In this document: positions 7,776-16,162 of the stretch, in pieces
Position numbering within the stretch: the first letter of the stretch is position 1
Layout: each line of letters begins with the position of its first letter
Notes under the pieces: generated by a model
Seen by the model: the letters and a program-made list of their open reading frames with translations, nothing else
The model's database searches: none
Told to the model about the DNA's origin: nothing
Made by a program: the position numbers and the translations under genes
From: Thermoguttaceae bacterium
Lineage (GTDB): Bacteria; Planctomycetota; Planctomycetia; Pirellulales; Thermoguttaceae
Length of the DNA: 64,000 bases
Direction of reading: 5' to 3'
NCBI GenBank assembly: GCA_017434455.1
Contig: JAFRFG010000033.1
Span: 1 to 64,000 of the forward strand

Positions 7776-10145
7776 CTAGTACGGATTGGCCGGGTTCATC
7801 TTCCAGGATCGAACCGACTTGACGGTGACCGGAGAATTGCTGAACAGCGAGACCCCCTGGGCCTGGTCGGGATTCGTCGGGTAGACGCGGCGGCCGATCC
7901 CCTGGCGGTCGTTGGCGTACAGCTCGATCACCGGGCGGTCGACCAGAACCCGCAGTGTCAGGTCTTCCCCCTCGGGGAGGCGAAGCGGCGCGGCCTCGCG
8001 GGCCGGACGTCCCGCCGAGCCGCCGCGGGTAGAATCGAAGACGAGCGACTGATCAACGGTTTTGGTCATGTCGTTGTCGTCGGTGGTGGGGGTTTTCTCA
8101 TAGCAGAGAATCGTCCGCTCATCGGCTTCGGTATCCTCGCGGACGACAAAACCGAACCGGCCGGTCTTCTTCAGTTCCTCGGCGGTGATCGTCACCTCTA
8201 AGTCGAACGAGTCGCCGGGGAAGCCGGTCAGCTCCAGCGGGTGATCGGGGTCGAGCGTGACGTTTTCGATTGTCTTTTCGTCGGCGCGCAGCGTCTCGAT
8301 CTCCGGGACCGGGCTCATTCTCAGGGTATCGTCGTCGCCGAGCCACAGCAGCCGCGGCAGACCGTAGACTCCCGTCCAGCCGTTGATCATCCCGCCGCCG
8401 GAACGGTCAACCTCGCCGCCGCGGTTATCGAGCAGCCACGACCACATAATCTGACGTCCCCGGCCGTCGACCAGCGCCTCGGGGGCGAAGTAGGTGTTGT
8501 CGACCCAGGTCATTCGGCCGTGGCGCTCGGGGAGGAAACGATCGTTGGCCTTGTCGTACGTCCCGATGTAGTACTGGCACCCCTTGTTGTGGCTGATGAA
8601 CAGAAGGAGGTACTTGTCGGACAGCTCGCCCCCTTCCTTCGATCGGGCCAGCGGGAGGAAACTCGGGCACATGTTGTCCTCGCTGTCGTCGGTCCAGCGG
8701 CTTTGCCGCTGGTAGAAGACCCCCTTGTAACGCCAGTCGGGGTCATCGCCGAGGCGGGTCGCCTCGAAAAGGTAAAGGCGGTCGCCGCGCATATCCTGGG
8801 GAGAGTCCTCCGCGCGGCCGTACTTGTTCAGAACCAGGAGGTTCCCGGTCAGAATATAGTACTTCCCATCTTTCTTCCAGATATTCGACGGGTCGGCGGT
8901 TCCGTAGAGGAGCTTCCCGTCGGGGGTATCCAGCTCGGTGATCCCGAACTCGGTCGAGCGGATGACGGGGTTGCTCCTTAACTTGGTCCAATGTTCATAG
9001 TCGGGGTCATTCGATTTGGCCATCCCGATTCCCAGCGCCCCCCAGAGCATCCAGTACGAGAGGTAGGCGGTCCCGTCGTCGTCGAGGAAACCGCCGCCGC
9101 TGAAGCAGCCCTCGTCGCCGTCCCCCACGCCGAGACAGTCGCTATGGTGCCGCCAGTGGACCAGGTCGGTGCTGCTTAGATGACCCCAGCAGAAGCCGGA
9201 ATCGGCCCGTTCGTAGAGGTACATCAGGTGATAGGCGCCGTTGGCCCAGAAGCAGCCGTTCGAGTCGCCCGGCATCCCTTTGTCCTCGGGGCAGACGAAA
9301 TGCCACCTGGGACGGAAGGGATCGGCGAGGAACTTCTCGCGCAAAAGACGGCTCGACGCCAAGACGGCGTTGGGGACCGGACCGTCGATCGTCCAGGCGC
9401 CCGGGACCGCGGCGGCGGCGCTCTCGCGGCGGGAACAGCGGGCGGTGAGGCACCCCTTCTTGGGGCCGAGGACCAAAAGGCCGTCGGCCAGAACCGCGTC
9501 CCCTTTGAGGAGAATATCGTTGAAGCGGCCGCAGCGCTCATACAGCCCCGTGGCGGTGAAGTCCCACCAGACCCACGGCGTGACGCCGCTAAGCTCTTTG
9601 CCCGGCTCAAGAGAAGCGATCTGCTCGGCGGTGAGCGCCGCGGGGTAGATCCGCGCGTCGCGTATCTTGCCGACGAAGGTGTCGGCCTGGTTTCGCTCAT
9701 GGCGGGGCCCGAAGAAGATGACGGCGTTTTCGTCGAACACCTGCCGCTCGCCGGGGATCTCGTACGAGGCGACTAAGGCATCGCCGCGGTAGAAGTCGAC
9801 CATACGCCCGCGATAGACGATCGCCAGACGGATCAGTTCCTTGGAATCAGGGGCCTCCCGCGGCCAGTCGGCCTGATCCTGACAGGTCCGTTTATAGAAA
9901 CTGCTCCCCGGCATCCAGACGCCGTGCTGAAGCTCGCCGAAGACGACCGCGTCGAAGGCGTCGGGGTTGGCCTGGTCGATCGTCAGCGCCGAGCCGCCGG
10001 ACTGGTCAGGGTCGTCACTCACCGCCCAGACGACCATCGTCTTGTCGAGGAGTTTCGAGGGGGCCGAATCTTCGGCGCGTGAGGCGGCCGCCGCGGCAAA
10101 TGTTAAAAGGACGAAAGCGAGGAAGATTTTCTGAAGGCGCATCAT
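7776..10145 (-). CDS. Secreted GH32-family-like glycoside hydrolase
   Basis: A 789-residue protein with a signal peptide (start MMRLQKIFLAFVLLTF, two ATGs at 10145 and 10142; the longer frame is not needed). Residues about 30-240 look like a LamG-type sandwich. The catalytic part follows the GH32 five-blade propeller: PGDSNGCFWANGAYHLMY matches the WMNDPNG nucleophile block (Asp kept), HLSSTDLVHW, CFSGGGFLDDDG, then TADPSNIWKKDGKYY for the RDP block, and NMCPSFLPL where GH32 enzymes have ECP. Thus the usual acid/base Glu is Met and the RDP Arg is Ala. A GH32C-like sandwich ends the protein (LRVLVDRPVIELYAND). Known members cleave fructans or sucrose; altered motifs make substrate and mechanism uncertain. 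Confidence 0.7.
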   Translation of the reverse strand: MMRLQKIFLAFVLLTFAAAAASRAEDSAPSKLLDKTMVVWAVSDDPDQSGGSALTIDQANPDAFDAVVFGELQHGVWMPGSSFYKRTCQDQADWPREAPDSKELIRLAIVYRGRMVDFYRGDALVASYEIPGERQVFDENAVIFFGPRHERNQADTFVGKIRDARIYPAALTAEQIASLEPGKELSGVTPWVWWDFTATGLYERCGRFNDILLKGDAVLADGLLVLGPKKGCLTARCSRRESAAAAVPGAWTIDGPVPNAVLASSRLLREKFLADPFRPRWHFVCPEDKGMPGDSNGCFWANGAYHLMYLYERADSGFCWGHLSSTDLVHWRHHSDCLGVGDGDEGCFSGGGFLDDDGTAYLSYWMLWGALGIGMAKSNDPDYEHWTKLRSNPVIRSTEFGITELDTPDGKLLYGTADPSNIWKKDGKYYILTGNLLVLNKYGRAEDSPQDMRGDRLYLFEATRLGDDPDWRYKGVFYQRQSRWTDDSEDNMCPSFLPLARSKEGGELSDKYLLLFISHNKGCQYYIGTYDKANDRFLPERHGRMTWVDNTYFAPEALVDGRGRQIMWSWLLDNRGGEVDRSGGGMINGWTGVYGLPRLLWLGDDDTLRMSPVPEIETLRADEKTIENVTLDPDHPLELTGFPGDSFDLEVTITAEELKKTGRFGFVVREDTEADERTILCYEKTPTTDDNDMTKTVDQSLVFDSTRGGSAGRPAREAAPLRLPEGEDLTLRVLVDRPVIELYANDRQGIGRRVYPTNPDQAQGVSLFSNSPVTVKSVRSWKMNPANPY

Positions 10146-10251
10146 GACAAACCGATTCTTCTGGAGGGGTAATACGCGAAAAACACCGAATTTAAAGGTA
10201 GCAGGGCGCGGGAGGAAAAGCAAGAGACGGCTCGCAAGAGAGAAAGGCAAA

Positions 10252-10278
10252 GAAACGGCACGCCTTTCGGCGTGCCGT
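10252..10278 (-). terminator. Terminator of the marR-cupin-NTF2 operon
   Basis: The 10-base inverted repeat ACGGCACGCC/GGCGTGCCGT (10255-10278) has a GAAA loop on the minus strand and is followed there by TTTCTTT. It lies downstream of the NTF2-like gene and separates that operon from the GH32-like gene. Confidence 0.75.
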
Positions 10279-10418
10279 GAAAGTCGGGCAGCCGGGGTAT
10301 GCAAGTTTTTGGGATCTTTAGCTCCTGCAAAAACTCCCTCGGCGGACAAAAGGAGGAGAAAACGTATCCCCGCGGAGCAAAGAGAGGGCCAACAACGCTT
10401 CCCCTCCGCGAAGCCCGG

Positions 10419-10835
10419 TCAAAATCCCTTGCCTGCCTCCGTGACAGGAAGGCCGGAGTAGTGGACGTGGGCAATGCGCCACATACCATTGAGCTTGCGC
10501 AGTACCTGTGTCTCGCGCCCGTGGGTAACAAGCGGTGAATTATCGGCGCGCAGGGTGGCGTGAAAATCCCACTCGAACACCACGATGGCAGTATCATCGA
10601 AAAGGTCGATATTGACGTTTTTGATTTCGAGATCTCTGTGATCCAGCAATTTCCCCATCGTCTCGCCGTAGAAATTCTCCACGATCTGTGTCCACCCGCG
10701 CTCCGTGCCGCGGGGGTGGATGAAGATCGGGTCGTCATCTGTCTTCCAGATGGTCGCTGCCAATTCGATATCCGTCCGGTTGATGGATTGGGCGTATGTA
10801 TCCAACAGCTGTCTGATGGCGGTTTCGTTATCCAT
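10419..10835 (-). CDS. NTF2/SnoaL-like domain protein
   Basis: A 138-residue single-domain protein. The N-terminal helix (AIRQLLDTYAQSINRTDIELAATIW), DDPIFIHPRG, and the final strands RETQVLRKLNGMWRIAHVHYS are typical of the SnoaL/DUF4440 cone-shaped fold, used by ketosteroid-isomerase-like enzymes and ligand-binding proteins. GAGGTG precedes the ATG. It is the last gene of a three-gene operon, 15 bases after the cupin gene, with a hairpin terminator downstream. No signal peptide, so cytoplasmic. A small-molecule binding or isomerase role is likely; the substrate cannot be read from sequence. Confidence 0.8.
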   Translation of the reverse strand: MDNETAIRQLLDTYAQSINRTDIELAATIWKTDDDPIFIHPRGTERGWTQIVENFYGETMGKLLDHRDLEIKNVNIDLFDDTAIVVFEWDFHATLRADNSPLVTHGRETQVLRKLNGMWRIAHVHYSGLPVTEAGKGF

Positions 10836-10850
10836 CGAAACACCTCACTA

Positions 10851-11300
10851 TTACCAATTCACCGGCTCTTCCAGAATCGTTCCGTCCGAGGGGGTAACGC
10901 TGCCCGGGACATCCGCCTTATACTGGACACAGAGCATCGTCAGCGGGACGGAACCGGTGTTGCGTACGGCGCGCTTACCCGCGGGGGAGACTCGGATAAC
11001 GGTGCCTTCCTTCACGGGAATGTTCGTTCCGTCCACCTGGTACTCGCCTTCGCCCGAAAGGAAGAAGTACAATTCTTCGTTTTCTTTGTGCGTATGGTAG
11101 AAACCGCCCTCCGTACCGGGCGGGAAGGCCTGGAACGAGAAATCCGCGCCGCCTGCCTTTAAGGCCGCGCCGCCGAATACCTTGCCGGGAATCTTCACTC
11201 CGGGGCCGAGTTCCAGCACATAGTCCTGAATTTCAGCCAAGGGGCCGATATCGATGGCGGCGGCGTTGGCAATGTCCGCGGTTTTTTTGACTTCTTTCAT
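10851..11300 (-). CDS. Cupin-domain protein
   Basis: A 149-residue protein with one cupin barrel. The first motif is seen as YHTHKENEELYFFLSGEGE (His69, His71, Glu75/76), and the second as RVSPAGKRAVRNTG, where the usual second-motif metal His is absent. Its ATG overlaps the marR stop (ATGA), so the two are translationally coupled and presumably regulated by that MarR protein. Candidate role: binding or isomerising a small aromatic or electrophilic compound sensed by the regulator. Reaction unknown. Confidence 0.8.
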   Translation of the reverse strand: MKEVKKTADIANAAAIDIGPLAEIQDYVLELGPGVKIPGKVFGGAALKAGGADFSFQAFPPGTEGGFYHTHKENEELYFFLSGEGEYQVDGTNIPVKEGTVIRVSPAGKRAVRNTGSVPLTMLCVQYKADVPGSVTPSDGTILEEPVNW

Positions 11301-11749
11301 TGGTTTTCTCCCGTGTTGCTGTCTGCTTGTTTTATACCGGAAAGCGCCTTTTCAAGCAGTGTTTCAAGTGTCATCAGTTCCTCCGGAGAAAGCCCCGAGG
11401 AGACAAACGCGATGAGACGGCGGGAAATGTCATCGAAAACGGGCCGCAATGCCTCGCCTTTGTCCGTCAGTGAAACGAAGATGTTTCGAGCGTCCTCTTT
11501 CGATTTCCTGCGGGTGACAAGCCCCAGCCTCTCCAGCTTCGCAACTAATACCGTCATTGTCGGGCGTGTTTTGTGCGCAAACGCAGCGAGTTCGTGCATC
11601 GACGCCTCGCCATTGGCGAGAAGCAATGCCAGGACATCGCCATGAGATGGCACCATGCCGGGAAGCCCCGCTGATGCGAGTTCTTCCGTCAGCCACCGGT
11701 GAGTGATGGCGTGAATCCGGCTGATCAGACCAATGGAGGTATTTCTCAT
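11297..11749 (-). CDS. MarR-family transcriptional regulator
   Basis: A 150-residue winged-helix repressor: dimerisation helix at residues 1-25, helix-turn-helix around ASMHELAAFAHKTRPTMTVLVAKLERLGLV, then the wing RRKSKEDARNIFVSLTDKG, the characteristic MarR signature. First gene of a coupled operon with the cupin and NTF2-like genes. The promoter directly before it contains a perfect palindrome between -35 and -10, the expected arrangement for autorepression. The start codon is only 7 bases from the -10 box, so the transcript may be leaderless. Inducer unknown; there is no single conserved N-terminal Cys of the OhrR type. Confidence 0.9.
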   Translation of the reverse strand: MRNTSIGLISRIHAITHRWLTEELASAGLPGMVPSHGDVLALLLANGEASMHELAAFAHKTRPTMTVLVAKLERLGLVTRRKSKEDARNIFVSLTDKGEALRPVFDDISRRLIAFVSSGLSPEELMTLETLLEKALSGIKQADSNTGENQ

Positions 11750-11756
11750 AGCCCCT

Positions 11757-11785
11757 AATATAAGTTAGATATCTAACTATGTCAA
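11757..11785 (-). promoter_or_regulatory. marR operon promoter with embedded operator
   Basis: On the minus strand: TTGACA (11785-11780), a 17-base spacer, TATATT (11762-11757). The spacer is almost entirely the perfect palindrome AGTTAGATATCTAACT (11763-11778). A repressor dimer there would block RNA polymerase. The ATG is at 11749, 7 bases past the -10 box. Confidence 0.85.
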
Positions 11786-11935
11786 GGCCTTAGTCCTGTT
11801 TGTTGGTCGTTTTTTGTCTATTCCCAGTCATCCAAACCTGCGATCCGCCGTGAGCGCGTTGTTTTTTAAGGCCGACGAGCCACCGAATAAGATTCCTACC
11901 AACATAAAAGACGCTTTGGCGTGCTGTTGACGCGC

Positions 11936-11974
11936 AAAAAAAGCCCGCCAACGGGTGAACCATTGACGGGCTTT
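11936..11974 (-). terminator. Terminator of the tRNA-Pro gene
   Basis: On the minus strand, 14-49 bases after the tRNA 3' end, AAAAGCCCGTCAATGG pairs imperfectly with CCGTTGGCGGGC, followed by TTTTTTT. Position and T run indicate termination of the tRNA transcript. Confidence 0.8.
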
Positions 11975-11987
11975 TGAAAGGGAAAAG

Positions 11988-12063
11988 TCGGGGCAACTGG
12001 ATTCGAACCAGCGACCTTTTGACCCCCAGTCAAACGCGCTAAACCAGACTGCGCCATGCCCCG
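11988..12063 (-). tRNA. tRNA-Pro (anticodon GGG)
   Basis: Minus-strand cloverleaf of 76 bases: acceptor CGGGGCA pairs with TGCCCCG, discriminator A; T-arm contains GGTTCGAATCC; the anticodon stem TTTGA/TCAAA encloses loop CTGGGGG, giving anticodon GGG, which reads CCC proline codons. The CCA end is not encoded. A terminator follows. Confidence 0.95.
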
Positions 12064-12126
12064 AGTAAGCTGTTTTTTTGGGAAACGGCCGCTCGAAAGC
12101 CGCGCTTCCCCCAAGCAACGGCTCCC

Positions 12127-12154
12127 ATTTTACCAAAATTTTGACCATTGTAAA
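12127..12154 (-). promoter_or_regulatory. Probable promoter of tRNA-Pro
   Basis: On the minus strand TTTACA (12154-12149), 16-base spacer, TAAAAT (12132-12127). It would give a 5' leader of about 57 bases to be trimmed from the tRNA. Confidence 0.5.
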
Positions 12155-12197
12155 GCCCTAAGCCGGCAATACCCCGCGGCCCAAGGGGCACGGGGCT

Positions 12198-13457
12198 TTA
12201 GTAAAAGATCGCGCCGAGGAGGGCGGCCCCCTGGAGGACGAACGCGGCCAGGTAGCAAAGCCGCAGATGCGACCAGGCAAGCGGCACGGCGGAGGTGAAC
12301 AGCCAGCGAAGAAGCGGTTCCTCGACAAAGGGGGAAGGGGAGCTTTGGCGCGCCGCCGGACGGTCGCTGAAGCTGCGGCGCCACACAAACGCGACGGCCA
12401 GGAAGATCAAAGCGCTGACCCCGAGCATCATCAGCGGGTAGGCCAGAGAGCCGCGCTCCCTGAATTTCGCCAAGACGCCATGGACCCCGAAGACCCAGCC
12501 GGTGAACAGCAAAATGGAATAACCGTAGCAGATCCGCTCGATCCTCTGCGATCCCCTCCAGGCGTAGAGGCGGACGAGGAAGAGGAACAGAAGGATCGTC
12601 CCGACCAGGTTGGATAAACTGAGGTGCTCACGGAAATAATTCTCCATCGGCGCCAGGAACGGGCAGGTCGAGGGGACCAGCTCGCTGTCGGGCAGGAACC
12701 TTTCGCACGAGACGGCCAGGAGGAAAAGACCGAGCACGGCGCACTCCAGCGACATCGGTTTTTGGGGGGAGACCAGCCACAGGATCAGCACCACCGCCGC
12801 GGCGAAGATCAGCTGTGTCCAGACACACGCCCCGTCGCTAAAGTGGTCGATCGCCATCAGCGCCCAGTAAAACAGGGCGAAGCGCATCAGGTATCCCGCG
12901 GCCGGAATGCCCCGTTTGAGCCAGACGAACCAGCCGATCAGCGCCGCGACGATCGCCGCGGCCAGTTCGCCGCAGGTGAAGGTGTCCCACACGGTCGACG
13001 CGTCGAACAGGTTATGTCCGAAAATCAGCAGAAGCAGCGCGGAGGCGACCGGCAGGAACCAGGTCCGCGCGGCGAAGGCGGCCGCCCAGGCGCCGATGGC
13101 CCAGAGGAAGAGGTAGCTGTCGATCGAGCCGACGCTTCCTCGGAAGGTGTAGATCAGGACCGGAAGAGCGAAGGCGTACAGGACGACGGTCAGGGCCAGG
13201 AGCCACTCGGAAAGAACCGGGTGCTTCACGCGGGTGAGGTAGGTTGCCGCGGCGCACCCCCCCCACAGCGCGAGGACAATCGCCGAGCGAATGAACGGGC
13301 GCAGCTGCTCCAGGAAGTCGAGAAACACCTGGAGGTATTCACGGTATTGGTCGAAGCAGAGGATCATCCCCCGAACCAGCATCGAGATGGCGACGCACAG
13401 CAGGACGGCTACCAGGAAGATCAGCCCAACGCGCGAGAGTGTCAGATTACGATTCAT
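12198..13457 (-). CDS. Polytopic membrane protein (DUF2157/DUF4401-like)
   Basis: A 419-residue protein made almost wholly of hydrophobic segments, about 12 predicted membrane spans separated by short loops, with a GAGGAGA ribosome site. Spans such as AIGAWAAAFAARTWFLPVASALLLLIFGHNLF closely parallel those in the upstream GDYXXLXY protein (ALGIWLTAFAARTRVLPLFGALLLLIWGF), so the two are likely paralogous in the membrane part. It lacks the GDYXXLXY domain. Last gene of a four-gene operon with two PH-domain proteins. Proteins of this DUF group are commonly paired with GDYXXLXY proteins; function unknown. Confidence 0.65.
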   Translation of the reverse strand: MNRNLTLSRVGLIFLVAVLLCVAISMLVRGMILCFDQYREYLQVFLDFLEQLRPFIRSAIVLALWGGCAAATYLTRVKHPVLSEWLLALTVVLYAFALPVLIYTFRGSVGSIDSYLFLWAIGAWAAAFAARTWFLPVASALLLLIFGHNLFDASTVWDTFTCGELAAAIVAALIGWFVWLKRGIPAAGYLMRFALFYWALMAIDHFSDGACVWTQLIFAAAVVLILWLVSPQKPMSLECAVLGLFLLAVSCERFLPDSELVPSTCPFLAPMENYFREHLSLSNLVGTILLFLFLVRLYAWRGSQRIERICYGYSILLFTGWVFGVHGVLAKFRERGSLAYPLMMLGVSALIFLAVAFVWRRSFSDRPAARQSSPSPFVEEPLLRWLFTSAVPLAWSHLRLCYLAAFVLQGAALLGAIFY

Positions 13458-13547
13458 GATGGACTCTCCTCTTGTTTTTCTCGTTGAAAAAACCGAACCG
13501 ATCGGCCGGATTCTCCGGCGGGCATTTCCCCTTGGACTGTCGGTTTA

Positions 13548-15518
13548 TCAGGTTGATTGATCGGACGGACTATCAGATTGACTATCAGGTTGGCTGTCAG
13601 GTTGACTGTCGGATGGGGCGTTTTGTTGGTCGTCGGAGGGATCGTCTTGGTCTCGGACCGGGACGTCTTGAATCTCAGCGCCGACGACGCGGGCGGCCCC
13701 CTCGCGGTTGATCTGCAAGGTGACGACCACCCGCTGGAGGCGCCTGTTTTGGACGTAGGTCGAGGCGCGGCCGGATTGGTACGCCTTCTCAAACCTCTCC
13801 CCCGTACCGTCGCCTGGGACGAAGAAGGTCTCGATACCGTAGCGGACTTCGAGGTTATTGGTACAAATCCCCTTGATGTAGAGTCCCTCTTCCGGAGGGG
13901 TTAAGGCCATGCGGGTCGGGTGCCACAGTCCGTCGTCCCGCTTGACGAGCGAGACGTAGACGGGACGCCCCTTGCGCTCCAGCGGCGAGACACGGCGATC
14001 GGGAAGCGGGTCGAGCGCCTCGACGTCGTAGGTGTCGACCTCGATTAAGCGATCGCCGTTCCAGTAGGTCCCTTTCCCCGAGGTGGTCGAGAAGGTGTAA
14101 CTCAGCCGGACGTAATCTCCCCGGAACAGGTCGCGCGGGTCGACCGGGACGGAGAGAACCTGAATCGTTTCGGCGCCGCGGAAGGGGAGCACGCGCGAAA
14201 GGACCTCATGGGCGAGGACCGCTCCCTGCAGCGCGATCGACACCAGGAGAATCCAAAGGCCGGCCTTGGCGCCGGGGCCGACGTGGGGACCGAACAGCGG
14301 ATGCTCGGCAGCCGTGTCTGCCGTCGGCGCGAGGGCTTCGTCGTCTTTGCGCAGGCGGGTCTTCGCGCGCCAAAGGGCGGCCGCTCCGAAGAGGATCAGC
14401 GCCAGCAGCGCGAAACCGCCGGCGGCTTTTAGGTAACTGGCGGTCCCGAACAGGTCGATGTACCGAATAAAAGCCCAGACCAGGAAGAGGAGTATCCCCA
14501 GGGCGAAACAGCGGCCTTGCTCTTCGTCGCGCTGGGCCAGAAGGTGTACCACCAGCGCGATAATCGCGGCGTTCGCCAGTACCGTCGCCACAATGGGGAC
14601 GCTCTTGAAAGGGGCGCCGACCCAATCGATCAGGAGGTAATCGGCCGAGTGCCTCGCCACATCGGCGTTGAACTCATAGACCGAGGCGATCAAAAGCGTC
14701 ACCGCCAGGACAATCGTCTCGATCGAGAACGGCCGGCGGAAGCCGCAGGCGTAGCGGACGGCCAAAAAGAGGAATGACCACAGAATGATCGCCCACACCG
14801 CCCGCTCCTCGGTAGACCAAGAGATGGTCAGAAGCAGCCCCCACAGATACAGAAGCAGCCGATAGGCGTACGCCGCCGGGGCGGCCCCCCGCCGCCGGTA
14901 AATCAGCCAGGCGGCCGCGGAAAGGAACGGCAGCGACAGCGCCATATTGGGGAGGCGGTCGCTGAGAAAAAGATGTTCGCCGGCAAACGGTTCGATCACC
15001 TCGGCAAACCCCCAAATAAGAAGCAGGAGGGCGCCGAATAACGGCAGAACCCGGGTTCGCGCCGCGAAGGCGGTGAGCCATATCCCCAGAGCCCAAAACC
15101 AAAGACCGTTGGTGTAATGGGAATTGATGTTGAAAATCTGCGCCAGCTGCCAGATCCCCAGGCCGTAGCACAGAACCAGCGCCAAGAGAAGCGGCTCACT
15201 GCAGAATCGCCTGCCGCGAAAACAGACACAGGCGGCCGCCGCGGCGCCCCAAAGGGTGAGTACGCCGGCGGCCCTCAGGCCGGGGGGGACAAACTTCCAG
15301 TTTTGGCAGACCAGAAGGAACAGCGCCATCCCCAAGAGCAGGACGGCCAGGAGGGTCAGGGTGACAAAAATTCGCCGGCTCCACGAGGTTTGACGCGGAG
15401 CGTACATTTGGCGAATCCTATCGGCCAGATCGTCCTCCAGCCCCAGTGCCTGAAGGGCAGCAAGCTCGGAGTCGATCCACCGAAACCGTCGGGCGCTGAT
15501 GGGCCGCTGCGTGGTCAT
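13548..15518 (-). CDS. DUF2157-type membrane protein with C-terminal GDYXXLXY domain
   Basis: A 656-residue protein. A cytoplasmic N-terminus (about 50 residues) is followed by roughly 12-13 membrane spans to residue about 440, then a soluble domain containing RGDYVRLSYTFS, the GDYXXLXY motif, in the context VDPRDLFRGDY. The C-terminus ends in a disordered Asp/Ser/Gln repeat (DSQPDSQPDSQSDS). GDYXXLXY domains are known only as uncharacterised, membrane-anchored domains, often fused to or next to DUF2157/DUF4401. It lies 20 bases after a PH-domain gene and 90 bases before a membrane paralogue, so the four proteins may form one envelope complex. Confidence 0.8.
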   Translation of the reverse strand: MTTQRPISARRFRWIDSELAALQALGLEDDLADRIRQMYAPRQTSWSRRIFVTLTLLAVLLLGMALFLLVCQNWKFVPPGLRAAGVLTLWGAAAAACVCFRGRRFCSEPLLLALVLCYGLGIWQLAQIFNINSHYTNGLWFWALGIWLTAFAARTRVLPLFGALLLLIWGFAEVIEPFAGEHLFLSDRLPNMALSLPFLSAAAWLIYRRRGAAPAAYAYRLLLYLWGLLLTISWSTEERAVWAIILWSFLFLAVRYACGFRRPFSIETIVLAVTLLIASVYEFNADVARHSADYLLIDWVGAPFKSVPIVATVLANAAIIALVVHLLAQRDEEQGRCFALGILLFLVWAFIRYIDLFGTASYLKAAGGFALLALILFGAAALWRAKTRLRKDDEALAPTADTAAEHPLFGPHVGPGAKAGLWILLVSIALQGAVLAHEVLSRVLPFRGAETIQVLSVPVDPRDLFRGDYVRLSYTFSTTSGKGTYWNGDRLIEVDTYDVEALDPLPDRRVSPLERKGRPVYVSLVKRDDGLWHPTRMALTPPEEGLYIKGICTNNLEVRYGIETFFVPGDGTGERFEKAYQSGRASTYVQNRRLQRVVVTLQINREGAARVVGAEIQDVPVRDQDDPSDDQQNAPSDSQPDSQPDSQSDSPSDQST

Positions 15519-15538
15519 GGGCGGTTTTGATCTTCTTT

Positions 15539-16099
15539 CTAGCGGTTCTGTTCCTCGATGGGGGAGGTGCCGAAGCTCATCACGCCGCGGCGGCGGGTGA
15601 AGAGTTTGCGCTGTTCGTTGATGGTATTAAACGCCGCGTCGAAGTTCTCCAGGCCCCGCAGCTCCAGCACCGGGTCGGTGACGTCGCTGGTGGTCAGTTT
15701 GACGGTGCCGACCTTGTTGATAAAGCGGTCGACCAGATCCTGAACCATCTCCACCTCTTTGATCTGCTGAATCAGGAGGGTATCGATCTTTTTGGAGAAG
15801 ATCCCCTTCTCGCAGATGAGACTGTCCCCCTTGAGTTCATAGCGGATGAAGTACTTCTTCCAGACCGCGTGAATCCGGGTGAAGACCAGCATAAACAGCG
15901 GGACGACCAGCCAGATTCCCCAGTGGCACAAGGCACGTTCGGGGAACGGCTGCTTGACGACCACCGCCAAAACGGCGCAGGCGATTAAGATCAGTCCCCA
16001 AACGATGGTCCGAAAACGGAAGGCCCGCGTCGAGAAACGCTCCCCCGTCCAGGAGGTCTTTTCTTTTTCTTGCGGATGGTTTTGTTCGTTGTTTTCCAT
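15539..16099 (-). CDS. Membrane-anchored bacterial PH-domain protein
   Basis: A 186-residue protein: soluble N-terminus, two adjacent spans (about 28-80: FRTIVWGLILIACAVLAVVV and CHWGIWLVVPLFMLVF), then a YdbS/DUF304-type PH domain beginning IRYELKGDSLICEKGIFSKKIDTLLIQQIKEVEM. The pattern of an inverse-hairpin pair of helices followed by PH domain is typical of bPH2 proteins, whose roles are mostly unknown. It is paralogous to the next upstream gene, with the same SLxCxKGxxxxKxxTLLI core. Part of the PH-PH-GDYXXLXY-membrane operon. Confidence 0.8.
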   Translation of the reverse strand: MENNEQNHPQEKEKTSWTGERFSTRAFRFRTIVWGLILIACAVLAVVVKQPFPERALCHWGIWLVVPLFMLVFTRIHAVWKKYFIRYELKGDSLICEKGIFSKKIDTLLIQQIKEVEMVQDLVDRFINKVGTVKLTTSDVTDPVLELRGLENFDAAFNTINEQRKLFTRRRGVMSFGTSPIEEQNR

Positions 16100-16162
16100 A
16101 GTGCTGCCTGAGATGATGGTTTGTTATCGTTCTTGTGGAGTCACCCAAAAATCGTTTTGCCG

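Noticed and set aside
12160..12197. GC-rich inverted repeat after the membrane-protein operon as a terminator
   Set aside because: Stem is interrupted and not followed by a T run on the minus strand.
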